The position numbers and the translations under genes are program-made. DNA of 64,000 nucleotides, taken from the NCBI GenBank assembly GCA_910577015.1, contig CAJTKU010000010.1, positions 42,271-106,270 of the forward strand. The letters run 5' to 3'. This DNA comes from an uncultured Lachnospiraceae bacterium. Lineage in GTDB: Bacteria; Bacillota; Clostridia; Lachnospirales; Lachnospiraceae. This document shows, piece by piece, positions 60,553 through 64,000 of the stretch (its first letter is position 1; each line of letters opens with the position of its first letter). The notes under the pieces are model-generated. The model saw only the letters and a program-made list of their open reading frames with translations. It had not been told where the DNA came from and made no database searches.

Positions 60553-61914
60553 TTACGGTCTGTTGCCAAGAGTTACCTCAAGGGTGATTTCCTCATACTC
60601 TCCATCCTGATTTCTCACAATGACAATCTCCACCGTTTCACCGGCATGATAGTATGCCAGCTCATTGCGAAGTTCCTCAGCAGTGGTAATCCTGGTTCCG
60701 CCAATCTTTCTGATGATATCTCCCTGTTTGATGCCGCCTTCCGCAGCGGGAGTGCCTTCCTCCACACGGGAAACAAAAACACCTTTGGGAATGCCGTACA
60801 ATTCATTGATTTCATCTGTTACGGTCTGCGGCACGATACCAAGGTAACCGCTCGTTCCATCCGGTACCCTTTCTCCCTGGCCTTTCGTCATCAAATCTTC
60901 CAGAATAGGCTGGGCGGCAGAAATGGGAATGGCATATCCGATGCCCTCCACAAAAGTACCGCCGATTTTATTGGAGTTGATGCCGATGACCTCTCCGTTT
61001 ACATTGAGCAGGGCGCCGCCGGAATTACCCGGATTAATCGCAGCGTCTGTCTGGATAAACGTACCTGTGGAACCATCCTCCAATTCCACTTCACGGTTCA
61101 ATGCGCTGACCCATCCGCCTGTTACGGACTGCCCGTATCCCATGGCATTGCCTATGGCGATGACAGGCTCACCAAGCTTCAGACTGTCTGAATCACCCAT
61201 CCTGGCAATGGAAATGGCATTTTTCGTACCTTCTTCCAGTTCTTTAAAGGGAACGGCAATGACTGCCAAATCCATGTCGGCATCCGTTCCTTTTACCGTA
61301 GCCTTTGCCTCCGTATTGTCAATAAAGTATACCGTAAGCTTTTTAGCGTCTTCAATGACATGGTAATTGGTGGCTATCAGCAGCTCCGTTTCATTTTCCC
61401 CTACGATAATGCCGGAACCGCTGGCGTTCCCTTCCCTCTCCAACGGCTGTCCGAAATAGGTGACCCGCTCGGAATACTGGTTGATAATGGAGACCATGGA
61501 CGGCATTACCTTTTCCACCACCTCCGTCACATCAGAGGAAACAGAAGTAATGTTGGTAGTATTGTGCGCACCGGAACTTTCTGTCAGGGCCTGCACTTTA
61601 TCTACCATGGCCTGTATATCCTCCTGTGAAAACTGCTCTGTGGAAATGGAAGAAACATCGCCTGCGCGCTGCCATTTGTCAAATACGCCTGTGCTTTCAC
61701 CCACCGCATAAATTCCCACGCCGGCGCAGAGTCCAAAACAGAGCCCTATGCCCGCACAGGCAACCGCCTTTTTAAAAAAACGCCCTGCCTTTCCGCTCTT
61801 CTTCTGCTTTTGGGGTTTCGCTTCCTCCTGTAGTTCCTTCTCATATACCTGAGGCTCATTTAGAGACGTCTGATAATAATTTCCGGGATTGGTATAATTT
61901 TCATTGTCGTACAT
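60553..61914 (-). CDS. HtrA/DegP-type membrane serine protease
   Basis: 453 residues from the ATG at 61914 (GAGGG upstream). Cytoplasmic Tyr/Asn-rich N-terminus, one membrane segment near 58-80 (AVACAGIGLCFGLCAGVGIYAVG), trypsin-like domain with His (ATNYHVIEDA), Asp (DADMDLAVIAV) and Ser (NPGNSGGALLN), and a C-terminal PDZ domain (GVFVSRVEEGTPAAEGGIKQGDII). Quality control of exported proteins at the cell surface. Ends in its own terminator. Confidence 0.95.
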   Translation of the reverse strand: MYDNENYTNPGNYYQTSLNEPQVYEKELQEEAKPQKQKKSGKAGRFFKKAVACAGIGLCFGLCAGVGIYAVGESTGVFDKWQRAGDVSSISTEQFSQEDIQAMVDKVQALTESSGAHNTTNITSVSSDVTEVVEKVMPSMVSIINQYSERVTYFGQPLEREGNASGSGIIVGENETELLIATNYHVIEDAKKLTVYFIDNTEAKATVKGTDADMDLAVIAVPFKELEEGTKNAISIARMGDSDSLKLGEPVIAIGNAMGYGQSVTGGWVSALNREVELEDGSTGTFIQTDAAINPGNSGGALLNVNGEVIGINSNKIGGTFVEGIGYAIPISAAQPILEDLMTKGQGERVPDGTSGYLGIVPQTVTDEINELYGIPKGVFVSRVEEGTPAAEGGIKQGDIIRKIGGTRITTAEELRNELAYYHAGETVEIVIVRNQDGEYEEITLEVTLGNRP

Positions 61915-62027
61915 CACAATACCCTCTTTTCTTTTTTTACACAATTTTCTGGAAGTCCTTTATTGATAGAATCAGTATACCCGGTAATTGTGTTTATTCT
62001 GTGATAAATCTATGACAATTGTATTAA

Positions 62028-63854
62028 CTATTCCACTGTAACGGACTTAGCAAGATTTCTGGGTTTATCCACATCGCAGCCTTTGCCCACCGCTACATAG
62101 TAACTGAAAAGCTGTAAGGGGATGATTGCGAGGGAATTGGCAAACCATGGGCTGGTTTCCGGCATATAGGTGACATAGTCGGCTGCTTTTTCAATCGCTT
62201 TGTTCCCTTCACAGGTAATTGCCATCACAAAAGCGCCCCTTGCCTTTACCTCCACCATATTGCTGATGGTCTTTGGGTACAAAGCGGGCTGTGTGGCAAT
62301 GGCCACTACCAGCGTACCGTCCTCAATCAGCGAGATGGGTCCGTGTTTTAACTCGCCCGCCGCATAAGCCTCCGAATGCACATAGGACGTTTCTTTCAGT
62401 TTCAGGGAGCCTTCCAGGGAAATAGCATAGTCTATGCCCCTTCCGATAAAAAAGATATCCTTCGCTCCCACGTAACGGTTTGCAAAGCGCTGTATCTTTT
62501 CTTTTTGTCCCAGCAGAAGTTCAATCTGGTTGGGCAGCTTTTTCAAGTCCTCCAGAAGTTTGGCAAAAACTTCGTCCGTAATGACGCCGCGCACCCTTCC
62601 CAGCTTCATGGCAAGCAGATACAGGGCGGATAGCTGCGCACTGTAAGCCTTTGTGGTCGCTACTGCAATCTCGGGACCTGCCCAGGTATACATCACGCTG
62701 TCTGCTTCCCTTGCAATGGAGCTTCCCACCACATTGACAATGCCAAGCACCTTAAAACCTCTCTCCTTTGCCGCCCTAAGCGCCGCAAGACTGTCCGCCG
62801 TCTCGCCCGACTGGCTGATTACGATTACCATGGAATCTTCCTCCAGAATCGGATTGCGGTAACGAAATTCGGACGCCACATCTACTTCCACGGGAATCCT
62901 CACCAGACCCTCCAGAATATATTTTGCCGTCACACCGGTATGATATGCGGAACCGCAAGCCACAATATGGATTCTTTTGACCGCACGCAGTTCTTCATCC
63001 GTCATATTGAGTTCTTCGATTACAATCTCCCCGTTTTTGATTCTGGGGGAAAGGGTGTCCGTCACCGTTTTGGGCTGCTCATAAATTTCTTTCAGCATAA
63101 AATGCTCATAGCCCTCTTTTTCCGCTGCATTTGCGTCCCAATCTATGGTAACGGGCTCCTTTTGCAGTTCCTCCTCATCCACGGAGTAAAAATGCATATG
63201 GTCGCCGCGCAGCTTTACCACTTCCTGATTATTCACATAATAAACTGTCCTTGTATATTTCAAAATGGCAGGGACATCGGAAGCAATAAAACATCCCTCT
63301 TTGCTCTGCCCCACAATCAGCGGACTGTCCTTGCGCACGGCATAGATTTCATCCGGGAAATCTGCGAACATGATTCCCAGCGCATAAGAGCCCTCCACAC
63401 GGTGAAGCACCTTGGTAATTGTCTCGAGGGGATTTCCTTTATAGTAGTAATCCAAAAGATGCGCCAGCACCTCCGTATCCGTTTCGGAGATAAATTCATA
63501 TCCTTTGTCCAGAAGCTTTTTCCTGAGCGGTATATAGTTTTCAATTATTCCGTTATGTACTACGGCTATGGTTTCATTCTTGTTAAAATGGGGGTGGGAA
63601 TTGATATCGCTGGGCGCGCCGTGCGTTGCCCACCTGGTATGCCCGATTCCGGCAAAGCCCGGCATGGTCTCGCCGCCATGGGTCAGGTTTTCCAGCACTT
63701 TCAGGCGTCCCATCGCTTTTTTTATATGAATCTTCCCACCGTCATAGATTGCCATGCCGGCAGAATCATATCCGCGGTATTCCAGTTTTGCAAGACCGTC
63801 CAAAATGATTGGGGCTGCTTCCTTTGTGCCAATATAGCCTACAATTCCACACAT
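62028..63854 (-). CDS. glmS: Glutamine-fructose-6-phosphate aminotransferase (isomerizing)
   Basis: 608 residues. The start is fixed at the ATG at 63854 because Cys2 (MCGIVGYIG) must become the N-terminal nucleophile. Glutaminase segments LEYRGYDSAG and GHTRWATHGAPS, two SIS domains (CGSAYHTG; SQSGETADSLAALR; IGRGIDYAISLEGSLKLKE) and the C-terminal KPRNLAKSVTVE are complete. Makes glucosamine 6-phosphate for the cell wall. The visible 146 bp upstream do not contain the glmS ribozyme; instead a family 1 repeat is there. Confidence 0.98.
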   Translation of the reverse strand: MCGIVGYIGTKEAAPIILDGLAKLEYRGYDSAGMAIYDGGKIHIKKAMGRLKVLENLTHGGETMPGFAGIGHTRWATHGAPSDINSHPHFNKNETIAVVHNGIIENYIPLRKKLLDKGYEFISETDTEVLAHLLDYYYKGNPLETITKVLHRVEGSYALGIMFADFPDEIYAVRKDSPLIVGQSKEGCFIASDVPAILKYTRTVYYVNNQEVVKLRGDHMHFYSVDEEELQKEPVTIDWDANAAEKEGYEHFMLKEIYEQPKTVTDTLSPRIKNGEIVIEELNMTDEELRAVKRIHIVACGSAYHTGVTAKYILEGLVRIPVEVDVASEFRYRNPILEEDSMVIVISQSGETADSLAALRAAKERGFKVLGIVNVVGSSIAREADSVMYTWAGPEIAVATTKAYSAQLSALYLLAMKLGRVRGVITDEVFAKLLEDLKKLPNQIELLLGQKEKIQRFANRYVGAKDIFFIGRGIDYAISLEGSLKLKETSYVHSEAYAAGELKHGPISLIEDGTLVVAIATQPALYPKTISNMVEVKARGAFVMAITCEGNKAIEKAADYVTYMPETSPWFANSLAIIPLQLFSYYVAVGKGCDVDKPRNLAKSVTVE

Positions 63855-63904
63855 ATTTTCCTCCATCTGCCCGGGGAATACGCGGGCAATATTTTTTCTT
63901 TCAT
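63839..63904 (-). other. Short ORF overlapping the glmS start
   Basis: A 21-codon frame (MKEKILPAYSPGRWRKICVE, Leu, stop) starts at an ATG with GGAGG 5 nt upstream and ends 16 nt inside glmS in another frame. Its ribosome site and ATG belong to the 38-nt repeat block that at 11.9 kb starts the flippase-like gene. Whether it is translated is unknown; if so it could couple to or reduce glmS translation. Confidence 0.4.
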
Positions 63905-64000
63905 ACTAACCTCCATGCCGCCACTCCATGGCGGCACAAATTTTTATGAGAAATGCCGTATTTCAGGCATTTCTCAAGCGTGAGACATAGAAGTTCTCCG
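63898..64000 (+). repeat. Structured repeat family 1, copy cut by the window end
   Basis: The 38-nt block (63898-63935) differs from 11929-11966 at one position. Hairpin AATGCC/GGCATT (63952-63971) and the first arm GCGTGAGA-(CAT)-AGAAGTTCT (from 63978) follow; the second arm must lie beyond 64000. It lies upstream of glmS on the opposite strand sense. Confidence 0.75.

Noticed and set aside
63855..64000. Possible glmS ribozyme upstream of glmS
   Set aside because: The conserved ribozyme core is not in the visible 146 bp; the space is taken by repeat family 1 and a short hairpin. It could only lie beyond the window.
1..64000. CRISPR arrays, tRNA or rRNA genes, prophage or insertion sequences
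   Set aside because: No regularly spaced repeats, no T-arm-like GTTCGAATC signatures, no rRNA segments and no transposase, integrase or phage structural genes were seen on either strand.

Overview
The window looks like a stretch of chromosome from a Lachnospiraceae-type member of the Clostridia. Supporting signs are mid-range GC with many AGGAGG ribosome sites, a T-box-controlled aspS-gatCAB operon (tRNA-dependent Asn/Gln-tRNA formation), a Gram-positive type I glutamine synthetase next to an ANTAR regulator, a Csp-like subtilase, and several protein families typical of gut clostridia. The species assignment is inference. I saw no tRNA or rRNA gene, insertion sequence, prophage or CRISPR array.

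Layout. 1-4.7 kb is accessory: an SPL-type radical SAM protein, a TipA-like MerR regulator with a 19-bp-spacer promoter, a STAND NTPase with TPR repeats, and VanZ. 4.8-10.9 kb holds a membrane protein and the aspS-gatC-gatA-gatB operon behind a T-box leader. 10.9-15.3 kb carries envelope genes (flippase-like, papain-like, glycosyltransferase) and a voltage-gated K+ channel. 15.4-17.8 kb holds a probable stand-alone structured RNA, an orphan protein, and a peptide gene antisense to a PlcR/Rgg-like receptor. 17.9-22.7 kb has an ECF sigma/anti-sigma pair, an alarmone synthetase, an aldose epimerase, mannose-6-phosphate isomerase and an AraC regulator. A YhcG-type nuclease gene and a heterodimeric ABC exporter follow. 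27.4-38.3 kb is largely core metabolism and housekeeping (dapF, glnA, rpiA, nadE, hslO, a methyltransferase, a DUF368 lipid-carrier transporter, hisC). 38.4-46 kb has a Cys-rich surface protein, a glycosyltransferase, a polysaccharide deacetylase, an ABC-F protein and a MATE pump. 46-53 kb has cysK, aroA, an acetyltransferase, a carbamate kinase homologue and an M32 carboxypeptidase. 53-57 kb is a lipoprotein GH16 glucanase with an lspA homologue and an AraC activator. 57-64 kb has a Csp-like protease, clpX, htrA and glmS.

The least explained material is between genes. One repeat family (11.9, 42.9 and 63.9 kb) folds into a multi-stem structure with compensatory base changes; two copies carry a 38-nt block holding a ribosome site and start codon. 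A second family (41.4 and 42.6 kb, with a probable relative at 31.1 kb) has long arms that differ in sequence but stay complementary around a conserved core. With the discrete RNA at 15.4-15.6 kb and the antisense peptide/receptor locus at 16.7-17.8 kb, these are the best candidates for undescribed biology.
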